Source of the DNA: an uncultured delta proteobacterium
GTDB lineage: Bacteria > Myxococcota > Myxococcia > Myxococcales > 40CM-4-68-19
Direction of reading: 5' to 3'
Length of the DNA stretch: 64,000 nucleotides
Assembly (NCBI GenBank): GCA_903911145.1
Contig: CAIWCD010000048.1
Coordinates: 83,984-147,983 of the forward strand
The position numbers and the translations under genes are program-made. Shown piece after piece: positions 54,052 through 63,656 of this stretch. How positions within the stretch are numbered: position 1 is the first letter of the stretch; each line of letters starts with the position of its first letter. A model generated the notes under the pieces. It saw only the letters and a list, made by a program, of their open reading frames with translations. It was not told the DNA's origin and did no database searches.

Positions 54052-55632
54052 ATGTCGACGATGCGGGAAAAAGTGGCGGAGCTTGAGCAGCGCAAGGCTG
54101 AGGCACGAAAGATGGGCGGCGAGTCGCGGCTCGCTCGGCAGCGCGAAAAGGGCAAGCTCGATGCGCGCGCGAGACTGGCGCTGCTGCTCGACGAAGGAAG
54201 CTTTCGCGAGATCGGTCTGCTCGCGACGCATCTCGGTCGCTTGCCGGGCGACGACAACTACGACGAGTCGAAGCCCTCTCCGGCGGACGGCGTCGTCTGC
54301 GGAACCGGACTGATCGGTGGCCGCCCAGCCTGCGTCGCGGCCTACGACTTCACCGTGCATGGCGGCAGCATCGGACCGATCGGCGAGCGCAAAGTGTCGC
54401 GCCTGCGAGAACTGGCGCTGCGCGAGCGCATCCCGATGATCTGGCTGGTCGACTCTGCCGGCGCGCGCCTCTCGGCCGACCCCGAATCGGCCAAGGCGCT
54501 CTCCGACTTCGCCGATTCGGGCTACCTCTTCCGCGAGCAGGTCGTGATGAGCGGCGTCGTTCCGCTCGTCGCCGCAATGGTCGGCCCTGGCGCAGCAGGT
54601 ACCGCGTACATCCCGGGCCTCGCCGACTTCGTCCCGATGGTGAAGGGCACCTCGTCGCTCGCGATCGGCGGCCCCTACCTCGTCAAGAGCGTCGTCGGCG
54701 AAGACGTCACCGAGGAGGCGCTCGGCGGCAGCAAGATCCACACGGAGGTCAGCGGCGTCGGCGATCTCGAATGCGCAGACGACGCGGCCTGCATCCAGGC
54801 CGTGCGCGACTACCTGGGCTACTTTCCGCTGCGCGCGGGAGAGAAGCCACCGCGCAAGCCGACCAGCGATCCGATCGATCGCCGTGACGACGCACTGCTC
54901 GACTTCGTGCCCGACAATCCGCGGCAGGCCTACGACGTCAAGAAGGTGATCAAGGCGATCGTCGACGACGGCGTGATGTTCGAGATCAAGCCGAAGTGGG
55001 CGCGCAACATCGTCACGACGCTCGCGCGCATCGATGGGCGCAGCGTCGGCATCGTCGCCAACAACCCGATGTTCTACGGCGGCATCCTCGACGTGAACTC
55101 GGCCGACAAGGCCGCGCGCTTCGTCAATCTCTGCGACGCGTTCGAGATCCCGCTCATCTTCCTGCAGGACGTGCCCGGCTTCATGGTCGGCACGAAGGTC
55201 GAGCAGGCCGGCATCATCCGTCACGGCGCGAAGATGCTCTACGCCGTCTCGACCGCGACTGTGCCGAAGCTCACCGTCGTGCTGCGCAAGGGATACGGCG
55301 CCGGCTACTACGTGATGAACGGCCGCGCGTATGAGCCCGATGCGCTCCTGGCCTGGCCTGGCGCGGAGATCAGCGTGATGGGCGCAGAGGGAATGGTCGC
55401 GATCGCGGCGCAGAAGATGCTCGCGGCGGCCGAGGATCCGAAGGCGCTCAAGGAGCAGTTGGCAGCGGCGCTGCGGCCACACATCGACATCCATCGTGTG
55501 GCGGCGCAGGCTGCGGTCGACGACGTGATCGATCCGCGCGAGACGCGCGCAGCGCTGGCGCACTACCTCCGGCTCACCGAGGGCAAGAAGGTCGAGCGGC
55601 CCTACCGCAAGCGCGAAATCTCTCCTGTCTGA
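54052..55632 (+). CDS. Acyl-CoA carboxylase beta (carboxyltransferase) subunit
   Basis: This 526-residue carboxyltransferase has ACCA/PCCB signatures: GKLDARARLALLLDEGSF, FTVHGGSIGPIGERKVSRL, WLVDSAGARLSADPE, GPGAAGTAYIPGLADFVPMVKG, GGPYLVKSVVGEDVT, GIVANNPMFYGGILDVNSADKAARF, LQDVPGFMVGTKVEQAGIIRHG, and YGAGYYVMNGRAYEPD. It transfers carboxyl from biotin carrier protein to acetyl-, propionyl- or methylcrotonyl-CoA. No biotin carboxylase/alpha subunit is adjacent, so the specificity is open. The C-terminus RLTEGKKVERPYRKREISPV is basic. Start at ATG 54052 (MSTMREKVAEL). Confidence 0.95.
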   Translation: MSTMREKVAELEQRKAEARKMGGESRLARQREKGKLDARARLALLLDEGSFREIGLLATHLGRLPGDDNYDESKPSPADGVVCGTGLIGGRPACVAAYDFTVHGGSIGPIGERKVSRLRELALRERIPMIWLVDSAGARLSADPESAKALSDFADSGYLFREQVVMSGVVPLVAAMVGPGAAGTAYIPGLADFVPMVKGTSSLAIGGPYLVKSVVGEDVTEEALGGSKIHTEVSGVGDLECADDAACIQAVRDYLGYFPLRAGEKPPRKPTSDPIDRRDDALLDFVPDNPRQAYDVKKVIKAIVDDGVMFEIKPKWARNIVTTLARIDGRSVGIVANNPMFYGGILDVNSADKAARFVNLCDAFEIPLIFLQDVPGFMVGTKVEQAGIIRHGAKMLYAVSTATVPKLTVVLRKGYGAGYYVMNGRAYEPDALLAWPGAEISVMGAEGMVAIAAQKMLAAAEDPKALKEQLAAALRPHIDIHRVAAQAAVDDVIDPRETRAALAHYLRLTEGKKVERPYRKREISPV

Positions 55633-55653
55633 TCGCACGCGAGGCGGACGACA

Positions 55654-56055
55654 ATGACCGACAGCGAATCAACGAAAGCCGCGCCCAGCGCGCTCCCGCG
55701 GCTGTTGGTCATCGACGACGAGCCGATGCTCGCTGAGGCGATCCGGCGGATGCTCTTCAACGACGCGCAGGTGACGATCTGCCACGCGGTCGAACCCGCG
55801 CTGGTGCTGCTCGCGCAGGGAGAGAAGTTCGACGCCATCCTCTGCGACCTGATGCTTCCCGGCACCGGAGGGATCGGCTTTCACGCCGAACTCGAACGGT
55901 CACTGCCGAGACTCGCAACAAGGCTCGGATTCGTAACCGGCGGCGCGTCGACAGATGAGACGGAAGAGTTTGTGCGCCTCAACAAGAGCCGCGTGCTCGA
56001 CAAGCCGTTCACGCGCCAGGCCTTGCTGGGCATGGTCAAGCTGCTGATGGTTTGA
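55654..56055 (+). CDS. Stand-alone response-regulator receiver protein
   Basis: This 133-residue protein consists of a single receiver domain: LLVIDDEPMLAEAIRRML (acidic pocket), ILCDLMLPGTGG with the phosphoacceptor Asp, LGFVTGGAST (Thr) and the Lys in RVLDKPFTRQAL. No output domain exists, so it works through protein contacts or phosphotransfer. It follows the acyl-CoA carboxylase gene by 21 bases on the same strand, which may be fortuitous. It converges with the SixA-type gene. Confidence 0.92.
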   Translation: MTDSESTKAAPSALPRLLVIDDEPMLAEAIRRMLFNDAQVTICHAVEPALVLLAQGEKFDAILCDLMLPGTGGIGFHAELERSLPRLATRLGFVTGGASTDETEEFVRLNKSRVLDKPFTRQALLGMVKLLMV

Positions 56056-56067
56056 GTACCAACCAAT

Positions 56068-56640
56068 TCAACGCGGCTTCGTTCTCGCCGGACGTGGAGG
56101 CTTTGCGGCCTCCTCTGCTTTCGCGAGCGGCAGCCCGGGCCGCAGTTCGCGCGACTTCGGCCGCATCCACCAGCGCGCCTGCGCAGGACGAGCCGTCGGC
56201 AGCGCGCCAACGTCGACGCGAACGATCGATCCTTTGCGAAAGACAATGCGCGCGCTCTCGACCGGCGTGAGATCGGCGACGTGAGAGAGAAGTCGGGAGA
56301 TGAGCGGATCGTGGCTGACCAGCATCACGCCCTGCCCGTCGTGGACGCGTCCCGCGATCGCCCGCAGGATCGTCTCGGGACTCTGCGCCGGCCTAAGCTC
56401 GTCCGCGATCGCGACGACATCCACACGCAGCGCGCACGCGAGGATCTCCGCGCTCTGCACGGCGCGCACAAGCGGACTCGAGACGAGCAGATCGATCGAC
56501 TCCCCGAGACGTGCAAATGCACGCCCAGCGCGGTGCAGCCGACGCCGGCCCTTTGCAGTCAATGGCCGCGATTCGTCGGGCCCGAGGAAATCTGCCGGCT
56601 CGGCCGCGATGCCGTGGCGAACAAGATAGAGGCGGATCAC
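56068..56640 (-). CDS. SixA-type histidine phosphatase
   Basis: This 190-residue protein begins with RLYLVRHGIAAEP, in which RHG is the phosphohistidine site. It also has LTAKGRRRLHRAGRAFARLG, LLVSSPLVRAVQSAEIL and the second His in VMLVSHDPLISRLLSHV. The C-terminal ~45 residues are Pro/Arg/Ala-rich and outside the fold. SixA removes phosphate from histidine on phosphotransfer proteins. GTG 56640 is the best start, placed right after the exopolyphosphatase stop; there is no suitable ATG. It is the third gene of a HAD, Ppx and SixA phosphatase operon. Confidence 0.85.
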   Translation of the reverse strand: MIRLYLVRHGIAAEPADFLGPDESRPLTAKGRRRLHRAGRAFARLGESIDLLVSSPLVRAVQSAEILACALRVDVVAIADELRPAQSPETILRAIAGRVHDGQGVMLVSHDPLISRLLSHVADLTPVESARIVFRKGSIVRVDVGALPTARPAQARWWMRPKSRELRPGLPLAKAEEAAKPPRPARTKPR

Positions 56641-56642
56641 AC

Positions 56643-58346
56643 TTATCTCCGGCGCGGCCGACGCGCGGTGTGCAAGCGGAACGAGACGGGCCCGCCGCTC
56701 ACGTCCTGGAGAAGATCGGACTTCTGCTGCGCCGACCAGACCTCGAGTTCGGCGCCGGCGTCCGCATCGACGTCGATGATCAAGCGGCCGCTGCGACGGC
56801 TCACGGTCACGCTGCGCACGTGTCGGCGATGCCCGCGATCGAGTCCGTCGGCGACGCGCAGAAGCGCCGCCAGCCGACGCACGACGATGCGCTCCTCGGG
56901 AGCCAGCAGCGCAAAGGCCTCGTGGCGATCCTTCGGTGGCGAGCGGCGGTGATAGCGCGCGATCGTCGCGATCAGCTCGCGCTCGCGGTCGGTGAAGCCG
57001 GGAATGTCTGCGTGATAGAGCAGGTAGTAGCTGTGCTTGTGATGCCGGTTGTAGCTGATGAACGTGCCGACATCGTGCAGCAGCGCCGCGGCCTGCAGGA
57101 GCCCGCGCTCCTCGTCGCCGAGCCGGTGGATCGCCTTCGTCTGATCGAAGAGAGAGAGCGACAGGCGCATCACCTGCTCGGCGTGCTCCTCGCGATATCC
57201 GACGCGCCGACCGAATGCGCGCAGGCCCGCGAGGATGGCGTTCTCGTGATGCTGCCCGGTGCCCGGCGGACGAATCCGGCGGCGCACGAGATCCGCCATC
57301 AGCCCATCGCGAAGACCGCGCGTGGTGATCTCGAGCTCCTCGATGCGCAGCGCGCGCATCACGCCTTCGCAGATCGCAGCGCCGCAATAGATGATGTCGA
57401 CGCGATGCTCTTCGACACCCCACTTGCGCCGCTGCTTGACCGAGCTCGCGCGCAGCTTGTCGAGCACCATCCGCACTTCCGCATAGGTCGCCCGGCCGCC
57501 GCGCGCGCTCCTCGCTGCGAGGCTCGCACCGGAGAATCTGCGCGCGAGCGCGACCACCGCAGAGGTGGTTCCCGCGGCGCCGATGATGCGCTTGAACTTT
57601 CCGATCAGCAGAGGATCGACGCCGCCCATCGCGTCTTCGATCGCCTCGTCGACAAGTTTGGCGTCGCGCCGCGAGATCGGATCGCTCTTGGCGAAGAACT
57701 CCCAGAGCCGCACCGAACCGAGCGCCAGCGAGAAGCTCGACTCCGGCTCCTCGCCGACGGCCGCGATGATCTCCGTGGAGCCGCCGCCGATATCCATCAG
57801 GAGATTGCGCTCGTGCGGCGGTGAGCCCTGCAACACACCGAGCGTGACCAGACGCGCCTCTTCAGCGCCGCTGATCACTTCGATGGAGATGCCGCTGAGC
57901 GCGCGAACCGTGCGCACGAGCTGCTGCCGATTGGAGGCTTCGCGGACCGCGCTGGTGGCCACCGCGCGAATGGTTGCAGGCCCGGCGCCTGCGCGCTGCG
58001 CGAGCTTGGCAAATCGCGCAAGTGCTGCCGCCGTGCGGTTGATTGAATCGGTCGACAGGCGTCCGGTGCGAAAGACCTGCTCGCCAAGACGGACCGCCGC
58101 ACGATCCTCGGCGAGCACCGCGATCTGGCCATCGGACGACGCCTGCGCGACCTGCAACCGCACCGAGTTGGAGCCGAGATCGACGACCGCGAGAACCTGG
58201 CCGCGCGCCTTCGAGCTCTTCTTTGCGTTCGCAACCGCCCGAGGCGCAGCGACCATCCGGGCCTTGCTGGGCGCGGTTTTGCGCGTCTTCGTGGCTGGCT
58301 GATTGCGCGAGGAGGCCGCGGACTTGCGACGCGCCGCCACCGTCAC
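56643..58346 (-). CDS. Exopolyphosphatase/GppA family (Ppx) with HD domain
   Basis: This 567-residue protein has a Lys/Ala/Arg-rich N-terminal extension (1-50) before the actin-like ASKHA domain. The conserved parts are VLAVVDLGSNSVRLQVAQ, VISGAEEARLVTLGV, NLLMDIGGGSTEII, SVRLWEFF and GAAGTTSAVVALARRF. The C-terminal part is an HD-type domain (AALLHDVGTFISYNRHHKHSYYLLYH). Ppx removes terminal phosphate from polyphosphate; GppA-like members convert pppGpp. The positively charged N-terminal tail could bind polyphosphate or nucleic acid. Its ATG overlaps the HAD gene stop by 4 bases. Confidence 0.92.
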   Translation of the reverse strand: MTVAARRKSAASSRNQPATKTRKTAPSKARMVAAPRAVANAKKSSKARGQVLAVVDLGSNSVRLQVAQASSDGQIAVLAEDRAAVRLGEQVFRTGRLSTDSINRTAAALARFAKLAQRAGAGPATIRAVATSAVREASNRQQLVRTVRALSGISIEVISGAEEARLVTLGVLQGSPPHERNLLMDIGGGSTEIIAAVGEEPESSFSLALGSVRLWEFFAKSDPISRRDAKLVDEAIEDAMGGVDPLLIGKFKRIIGAAGTTSAVVALARRFSGASLAARSARGGRATYAEVRMVLDKLRASSVKQRRKWGVEEHRVDIIYCGAAICEGVMRALRIEELEITTRGLRDGLMADLVRRRIRPPGTGQHHENAILAGLRAFGRRVGYREEHAEQVMRLSLSLFDQTKAIHRLGDEERGLLQAAALLHDVGTFISYNRHHKHSYYLLYHADIPGFTDRERELIATIARYHRRSPPKDRHEAFALLAPEERIVVRRLAALLRVADGLDRGHRRHVRSVTVSRRSGRLIIDVDADAGAELEVWSAQQKSDLLQDVSGGPVSFRLHTARRPRRR

Positions 58347-59164
58347 GTCTCCAGCGAGAAATCGATGATCGACGGGATGCTCTCAAGCACCGGGACAGCG
58401 CGGCCGGAGTGATCGGTGTCGAGGTGGATCACCGCGGCATCCGCGAACCGCCGCTTGTAGGCATTCACGTGCGTCGGCTCATTGTCGAACGCAGCCGCGA
58501 TCCCGCGCGCCTCGGCGAGCGCTGCGTGACAGGTCTCCTTCCAGAGATCGTCGTCGCCCGCCGGATCCGGCTTGAGCCACAACTGCACCGTCTCTGCACT
58601 CACCGGCTGACCCGGTCCCAGCGGCCAATGCGGCAACGGGAACCCGGCGCGGCGAAAGCTCTCGACCGTTCCTTCGCCCATCCCGACGTGTCGGCCCGTG
58701 ACGTAGATGATGCGCCCGCCCGCGCCCAGCACGGCTTTGAGGAACTCTCCCGCGCCCGCGATCGGCGCGTCGTCTGCGCAGTAGTCGCTGGTGAAGAAGC
58801 GCGACCGCCAGAACTCCTTGAACGCCGGATAGATGCTCTCTGCTTCGTCTGCCGAGTAGCCGCAGAGGCGCGCGGTGTCGCGCAAGTCCCAGCTCACGAT
58901 GCGCTCGGGAGTGCAGTCGCGTAGCCGCGTCTGGCCGGCAGCCTCCGCGAATTCGCGCACGATGCGAGCCTGCCTGGGCCGATTGTCGAGCAGCGTGCTG
59001 TCGAGATCGAAGACGCAGGCCAGTGGCCCCGAGCCTTGCGGATGGCCGATCGCCGCGAGCGCGCGCCGAAGGATCTGCCGCTGCTGATCGCGGATTGCCC
59101 GCCCGCGAAAGACCTGGCCGCTGGGCGTCTTCACACCTGGGTCGCCGATGGAGTTTTTCGTCAT
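58343..59164 (-). CDS. HAD-superfamily phosphatase
   Basis: This protein has the HAD motif I CVFDLDSTLLDNRPRQ (D-x-D-x-T), motif II as IIYVTGRHVG, and motif III/IV with AAFDNEPTHVNAYKRRF. An insert between motifs I and II forms the helical cap. The best start is ATG 59164 (MTKNSIGDPGVK), giving 273 residues; ATG 59215 would add 17 residues without clear ribosome-binding site. The overlap with Ppx suggests a joint role in phosphate metabolism. Substrate unknown. Confidence 0.82.
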   Translation of the reverse strand: MTKNSIGDPGVKTPSGQVFRGRAIRDQQRQILRRALAAIGHPQGSGPLACVFDLDSTLLDNRPRQARIVREFAEAAGQTRLRDCTPERIVSWDLRDTARLCGYSADEAESIYPAFKEFWRSRFFTSDYCADDAPIAGAGEFLKAVLGAGGRIIYVTGRHVGMGEGTVESFRRAGFPLPHWPLGPGQPVSAETVQLWLKPDPAGDDDLWKETCHAALAEARGIAAAFDNEPTHVNAYKRRFADAAVIHLDTDHSGRAVPVLESIPSIIDFSLET

Positions 59165-59302
59165 GGTCGCTTGGCCGACAATTATCACGGCAGCCGCGTC
59201 GATCGTGCGCTCCATTTGCTCGGCGAGGATGCGACCGGCAGTTGACCGTATTGCATCCGACCGTTCAGTCGTCTAGACGAGCGCGGCCAATCGGAGAACG
59301 CC

Positions 59303-60037
59303 ATGAACTCAATCCGCCTCGTCCAGCCCTTTTCCCTCGGTCTCGCCCTCGCGGCCTCGCTCGTCGCCTGCGGTGGAGCAGCGCCGACTCCGCTCGTGGT
59401 GGTCTCGACTGTCCCGAGTTCGATCGCCACCAACGTCCCTGTCGAAAGCAACGTGAGCGCGACGTTCTCCTCCGTGCTCGACCCCTCGACGTTCACGGCG
59501 ACGACCTTCTTTCTCTCTCCGTCCGTCGGTGGAACCATCCAGGTGCAGGGCGCTGTCGCGACCTTCAAGCACGCCACTGCGTTGCAGCCGAACACGCAGT
59601 ACACAGTGAAGCTGGCGAGATCGATCGCCGACGCCAATGGCAACGAACTCGCTGCCGATCATCTCTGGGAGTTCACCACGGGGGCCATCCCTGATTCGAT
59701 CCCACCGGCGAAAGTGACGACGCTGGCAGCCACCGGGCCGACCTCGACCACCGTGGATCTGACCTGGACCGCGGTTGGTGACAACGGCCAATTCGGCACT
59801 GCGGCGTCGTACACGCTCCGCTCGGCGAGTGGCTCGTCCTGCCCGCTGACGGCGAACAACTTCGCGAGTGCGACGCTGATCACCACGGGCGCCCCGCAAG
59901 CGACCGGAAGCGCAGAGGCACTCACGGTGACGGGCCTCAATTCGAACACGACGTACTGCTTCGGACTGACCGTGACGGACGCAGCAGGAAACGTCTCGGC
60001 GCTGTCGAATATCGCGACGGCGAAGACGCTTCCGTAG
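59303..60037 (+). CDS. Lipoprotein with Ig-like and fibronectin type III domains
   Basis: This 244-residue protein has a lipobox SLVAC in its signal peptide. An Ig-like domain follows (about 30-130: VVSTVPSSIATNVPVESNVSATFSSVLD...NTQYTVKLARSIADANGNEL), the Big_5/SbsA type. Then comes a fibronectin type III domain (about 133-244: DLTWTAVGDNG...NTTYCFGLTVTDAAGNVSALSN). Such proteins are cell-surface or matrix-associated. ATG 59303 is supported by the signal. No enzyme domain is present. Confidence 0.83.
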   Translation: MNSIRLVQPFSLGLALAASLVACGGAAPTPLVVVSTVPSSIATNVPVESNVSATFSSVLDPSTFTATTFFLSPSVGGTIQVQGAVATFKHATALQPNTQYTVKLARSIADANGNELAADHLWEFTTGAIPDSIPPAKVTTLAATGPTSTTVDLTWTAVGDNGQFGTAASYTLRSASGSSCPLTANNFASATLITTGAPQATGSAEALTVTGLNSNTTYCFGLTVTDAAGNVSALSNIATAKTLP

Positions 60038-60067
60038 TCGCGCTGCGTGCTCGGGGGCCGCCACGAA

Positions 60068-60601
60068 ATGGAGACGCGCAGCTGGTTTCGCCTGCTCTCG
60101 GCTCCCGAGGGCACGCAGCTTGAGGCGCTGCTCGGCTTCGCGGCAGCGCGGCGCGCGCACTACCCGACGTTTCTGCTGGTGCAGCACGCGAACACGGCCC
60201 CCGTGTCAACCGCAGAGCCGCGCGGGAAGCCATCGCGCGACGATCGGGGCCCGAGCGCAGAGGAGTTCATCGCGGCGCTCGCTCCGCATCTGATCACCGA
60301 AGCGACGACCGATCGCTGGCCCGGTGCAGACGCCAATTCCGCAAGTGCCTGCGTCCGCTTCTATCGGCTTGAAGCGCAGACGGCCCGCACTCTCGCGCGC
60401 GTCGGCTCTCTCGCCGCATTCGCTCCGCCGCTTCCCGAAGACCTGTGCATTCTCAGCAACGACAAGACGCCGTGGCTCGTCTCGTCCACGCGCGCGAATC
60501 GCTTCCATCTCCAGCTGACGGGCGAGGAGCAGCGTGCGCTCGCCAAGTCGCTCCCCTGGCTGCAACTCGCACCCGAGAGCGACCCTCCGCACTCCGGATA
60601 G
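60068..60601 (+). CDS. Hypothetical protein
   Basis: This 177-residue protein begins METRSWFRLLSAPEGTQLEALLGFAAARR and has a middle SAEEFIAALAPHLITEATTDRW and late LPEDLCILSNDKTPWLVSSTRANRF. I see no known family and no signal peptide. ATG 60068 is preferred; an in-frame ATG at 60047 adds seven residues. It is followed 20 bases later by the transport operon, and it may be the first gene of that operon. Confidence 0.5.
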   Translation: METRSWFRLLSAPEGTQLEALLGFAAARRAHYPTFLLVQHANTAPVSTAEPRGKPSRDDRGPSAEEFIAALAPHLITEATTDRWPGADANSASACVRFYRLEAQTARTLARVGSLAAFAPPLPEDLCILSNDKTPWLVSSTRANRFHLQLTGEEQRALAKSLPWLQLAPESDPPHSG

Positions 60602-60621
60602 TTTGTACACAAAGGATTTCC

Positions 60622-62073
60622 ATGGCCACCGAGATCGCCTACCCCGACGGTCGCGTCGAGCTGTCTGACGAGTCGCGAATCAACGCCAGTCCCCTCTTCA
60701 ATCACGACCTTGCGCCCGTGCGCGTGAAGGATCGCAGCTGGTCCACGTACAACTACGCCGCGCTCTGGATCAGCATGGCCCACTGCATCCCGACGTACAT
60801 GCTCGCGTCGGGGCTGATGGACAAGGGGATGAACTGGGCGCAGGCGCTCTGCACGATTCTCCTCGGCAACTGCATCGTGCTCGTGCCGATCCTGCTCAAC
60901 AGCCATCCGGGGACGAAATACGGAATTCCGTTTCCTGTCTTCGCGCGCGCGAGCTACGGCGTCTTCGGCTCGAACCTTCCCGCTCTCCTGCGCGCGCTCG
61001 TCGCGTGCGGCTGGTTCGGCATTCAAGCTTGGATCGGCGGGCAGGCGCTGCAGACGCTCCTGCGCGTGCTCTTCCCGTCGTGGACAGAATGCTTGGGACA
61101 CCAAGCAATCGGCGGGCACCTGCCGACCGAGTGGTTCAGCTTCCTCGTCTTCTGGGGCCTGAACATTCTCGTCGTCTACAAAGGCATGGAGGTCCTGAAG
61201 CACGTCGAGAACTGGGCCGCGCCGTTCGTGCTCGTGATGACTGCGCTGCTCGTCTGGTGGGCGATCGATCGCGCGCATGGCCTCGGCCCGATCCTCTCGA
61301 TGGGCGGCACGCTGCACGGCGATGCGTTCTGGGCCGCCTTCTTCCCCGCGCTCACCGCGATGGTCGGCTACTGGGCGACGCTCTCGCTCAACATGCCGGA
61401 CTTCACGCGGCTCGGTCACTCGCAGAAGGAGCAGGCCATCGGCCAGATCGTCGCGCTCCCGACGACGATGACGGTCTTCGCGGGCATGGGCGTCATCATC
61501 ACGTCTGCGAGCGCGATCATCTACGGCAAGGCGATCTGGGATCCGGTCGATCTGGTCGGCCGCTTCGAGAGCCGCACCGTCGTTGCGATCGCGATGTTCA
61601 CAGTCGTCGTCGCGACGCTCTCGGTGAACATCGCCGCCAACGTCGTCTCTCCGGCGAACGACTTCTCCAACGCGTTCCCCAAGCATTTGAGCTTCCGCAC
61701 GGGCGGCCTCATCACCGGCCTCGTCGGCATCGCGATGCAGCCGTGGCACCTGCTCGAATCGGGCGCGCGCTACCTCGGTTGGCTGACGACGCTCTCCGGC
61801 GGCATGGGCACCGTCGCGGGCGTCCTGATCGCGGACTACTGGATCGTCCGCAAGAAGCAGCTCGCTCTCGAGGATCTCTATCTGCCGGACGGCGTCTATC
61901 GCTACACGCACGGATGGAATCCGCGCGCGGTGATCGCGACGATCTTCGGCTGCGCGTTGGCGTGGCTGGGGCTCGTCATTCCGCAACTCGCGGCACTCAC
62001 CGACTATGGCTGGTTCGTCGGGGCGTTCGGTGCAGCGGGGCTCTATCTGGCTCTCGAGAAGTTGAACGCGTGA
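60622..62073 (+). CDS. NCS1-family nucleobase/hydantoin permease
   Basis: This 483-residue membrane protein is a complete NCS1 symporter. It has an N-terminal NHDLAPVRVKDRSWSTYNYAALWISMAHCIPTY (residues 27-60), LNSHPGTKYGIPFPVFARASYGVFGSN, WFGIQAWIGGQAL, and twelve membrane segments, ending with AGVLIADYWIVRKK and a helix to ALEKLNA. These proteins import purines, pyrimidines, allantoin or hydantoins with Na+ or H+. AAAGGA stands five bases before ATG 60622. Its stop overlaps the ATG of the next gene by one base. The substrate could fit the purine-related genes at 2-5 kb, but they are far apart. Confidence 0.92.
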   Translation: MATEIAYPDGRVELSDESRINASPLFNHDLAPVRVKDRSWSTYNYAALWISMAHCIPTYMLASGLMDKGMNWAQALCTILLGNCIVLVPILLNSHPGTKYGIPFPVFARASYGVFGSNLPALLRALVACGWFGIQAWIGGQALQTLLRVLFPSWTECLGHQAIGGHLPTEWFSFLVFWGLNILVVYKGMEVLKHVENWAAPFVLVMTALLVWWAIDRAHGLGPILSMGGTLHGDAFWAAFFPALTAMVGYWATLSLNMPDFTRLGHSQKEQAIGQIVALPTTMTVFAGMGVIITSASAIIYGKAIWDPVDLVGRFESRTVVAIAMFTVVVATLSVNIAANVVSPANDFSNAFPKHLSFRTGGLITGLVGIAMQPWHLLESGARYLGWLTTLSGGMGTVAGVLIADYWIVRKKQLALEDLYLPDGVYRYTHGWNPRAVIATIFGCALAWLGLVIPQLAALTDYGWFVGAFGAAGLYLALEKLNA

Positions 62074-63656
62074 TGGGGGAGTGGCGTCGAAACGTGACGG
62101 GCGGCGCGGCGGGCGCGATGATTCCGGCGGTCGTCGCGATCGCGCTCGTCCTGCCAGCAGCAAGCGGCTGGGCCGCGCCCAGTGCGGTCGAGCGGATTCG
62201 GGCGAAGGGCGAGCTGACGTACGCGGGGGATCTGCAGGGTGGCGAGCCGTATGTGTTTCGCGATCCGCGCGACCCGTCGCGGCTCTTGGGATTCGAAGTC
62301 GAGCTCGCCGATGCGCTCGCGGCCACGCTCGGTGTGCACGCACGGTTTGTGCAGAACGATTGGCACAATCTCGTTCCGTCGCTCGAGCGTGGCGATTTCG
62401 ACATTGCACTCAACGGACTCGAAGACACGCCCGCGCTGCGCGCTCGCACGGCGACGACGCAAGGCTACGCGGGCTTTCGCGAGCAGCTCGTCGTGCGCAA
62501 GGGATTCGCAGCGCGCTCGCTTCCGGCGCTGCGGGGGCAGCGGGTCGGCACGCTGTCGGAGTCGTTGGCACACCAACTGTTGCGCCAGAGCGGCGTCGAG
62601 CTCGTGCTCTACGAGGGGCAGGAGGAGCCCTACAGCGATCTGGTGCAGAGCAGACTCTCTGCAGTGCTGCTCGATTCGGTGATCGCCTCGCGCTACGGAC
62701 TCAACAAGCCGACGCTGGAACTGGCCGACGGAGATGTCTCGCGCGGGACGTATGTGATCGCGGTGCGCCAGGCGGAGCCTGAGCTGCGCGATGCGCTCGA
62801 CAGCAGCCTTGCGCAACTGCGCGCGAGCGGACGACTGGGGGCAATCCTCGCGCGCTGGAAGATCGAAGACGCATCGATCGCGAGCACCGGCTCATTGACG
62901 CCACAGGCCGGCACGAGCGAAGCGCGCGCGACCACGCCCAGTGCGGCCGAGAGCAACCCGGCTCAAACGCCCGAAGAACTTCCGCATGCCAGATTCGATC
63001 GCGCTCAGATCCTTCTCTTCATGCGCGGCGCAGCAATCACGCTGCTTGTCACCTTCCTCGCAATGGCCTTGGCCGCACCGCTCGGCCTCTTGCTCGCGCT
63101 GCTGCGCCTCTATGGAAGCGCGCCGCTGCGCGTCTTTGCAAACGCCTACGTCGAGCTGCTGCGCGGCACGCCGGTGCTGCTCCAGCTCTACCTCCTCTAT
63201 TACGGCCTCTCGTCGTTCATTCACTTCAGCGCGATCGGCGCGGCCGTGCTTGGCCTCGGGATGAACTACGGCGCGTACGAAGCCGAGGTCCATCGCGCGG
63301 CCCTCGGTGCCGTCCCCGCTGGACAGACCGAAGCGGCGCTCGCGCTCGGGATGTCGCGCTGGCAACTTCTGCGGCTCGTGCTCCTTCCGCAGTCGCTGCG
63401 CACCGCGCTTCCCGCGATGACGAACGACCTCATCGCGCTCTTGAAAGACAGCTCGCTGATCTCGGTGATCACGGTGGTCGAACTGACCAAGCAGATGACC
63501 ATCACGGCGGTCGATGTGCGCTCGTGGGCACTGCCGGGACTTGTCTGCGCCGGCTTCTACTTCGCGATGAGCTGGCCGCTCGGACGCATCGCCAATCGAC
63601 TCGAGGAGCGGCTCGCACAGGGGCCGCGCGAGCAGGCCGCGAAAGGCACGCCATGA
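62073..63656 (+). CDS. Fused substrate-binding and permease protein of an amino-acid ABC transporter
   Basis: This 527-residue protein has a signal peptide, then a SBP_bac_3-type binding domain (about 35-275: GELTYAGDLQGGEPYVFRD, LLGFEVELADALAATLGVH, FDIALNGLEDTPA, VGTLSESLAHQLLRQ, SSLAQLRASGRLGAILARW). A linker and an integral permease (about 305-520) follow. The permease has the EAA-type loop EALALGMSRWQLLRLVLLPQSLRTALPAMTNDLIALLKDSSLI and HisM-type segments. Such fusions occur in polar-amino-acid systems. It overlaps the NCS1 gene by one base and the ATPase gene by four. The ligand is unknown. Confidence 0.9.
   Translation: MGEWRRNVTGGAAGAMIPAVVAIALVLPAASGWAAPSAVERIRAKGELTYAGDLQGGEPYVFRDPRDPSRLLGFEVELADALAATLGVHARFVQNDWHNLVPSLERGDFDIALNGLEDTPALRARTATTQGYAGFREQLVVRKGFAARSLPALRGQRVGTLSESLAHQLLRQSGVELVLYEGQEEPYSDLVQSRLSAVLLDSVIASRYGLNKPTLELADGDVSRGTYVIAVRQAEPELRDALDSSLAQLRASGRLGAILARWKIEDASIASTGSLTPQAGTSEARATTPSAAESNPAQTPEELPHARFDRAQILLFMRGAAITLLVTFLAMALAAPLGLLLALLRLYGSAPLRVFANAYVELLRGTPVLLQLYLLYYGLSSFIHFSAIGAAVLGLGMNYGAYEAEVHRAALGAVPAGQTEAALALGMSRWQLLRLVLLPQSLRTALPAMTNDLIALLKDSSLISVITVVELTKQMTITAVDVRSWALPGLVCAGFYFAMSWPLGRIANRLEERLAQGPREQAAKGTP

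Noticed and set aside
60361-62409. 682-codon minus-strand frame opposite the NCS1 permease
   Set aside because: Arg/Asp/His-rich composition typical of the antisense of hydrophobic GC-rich genes; the plus strand codes for a certain transporter.
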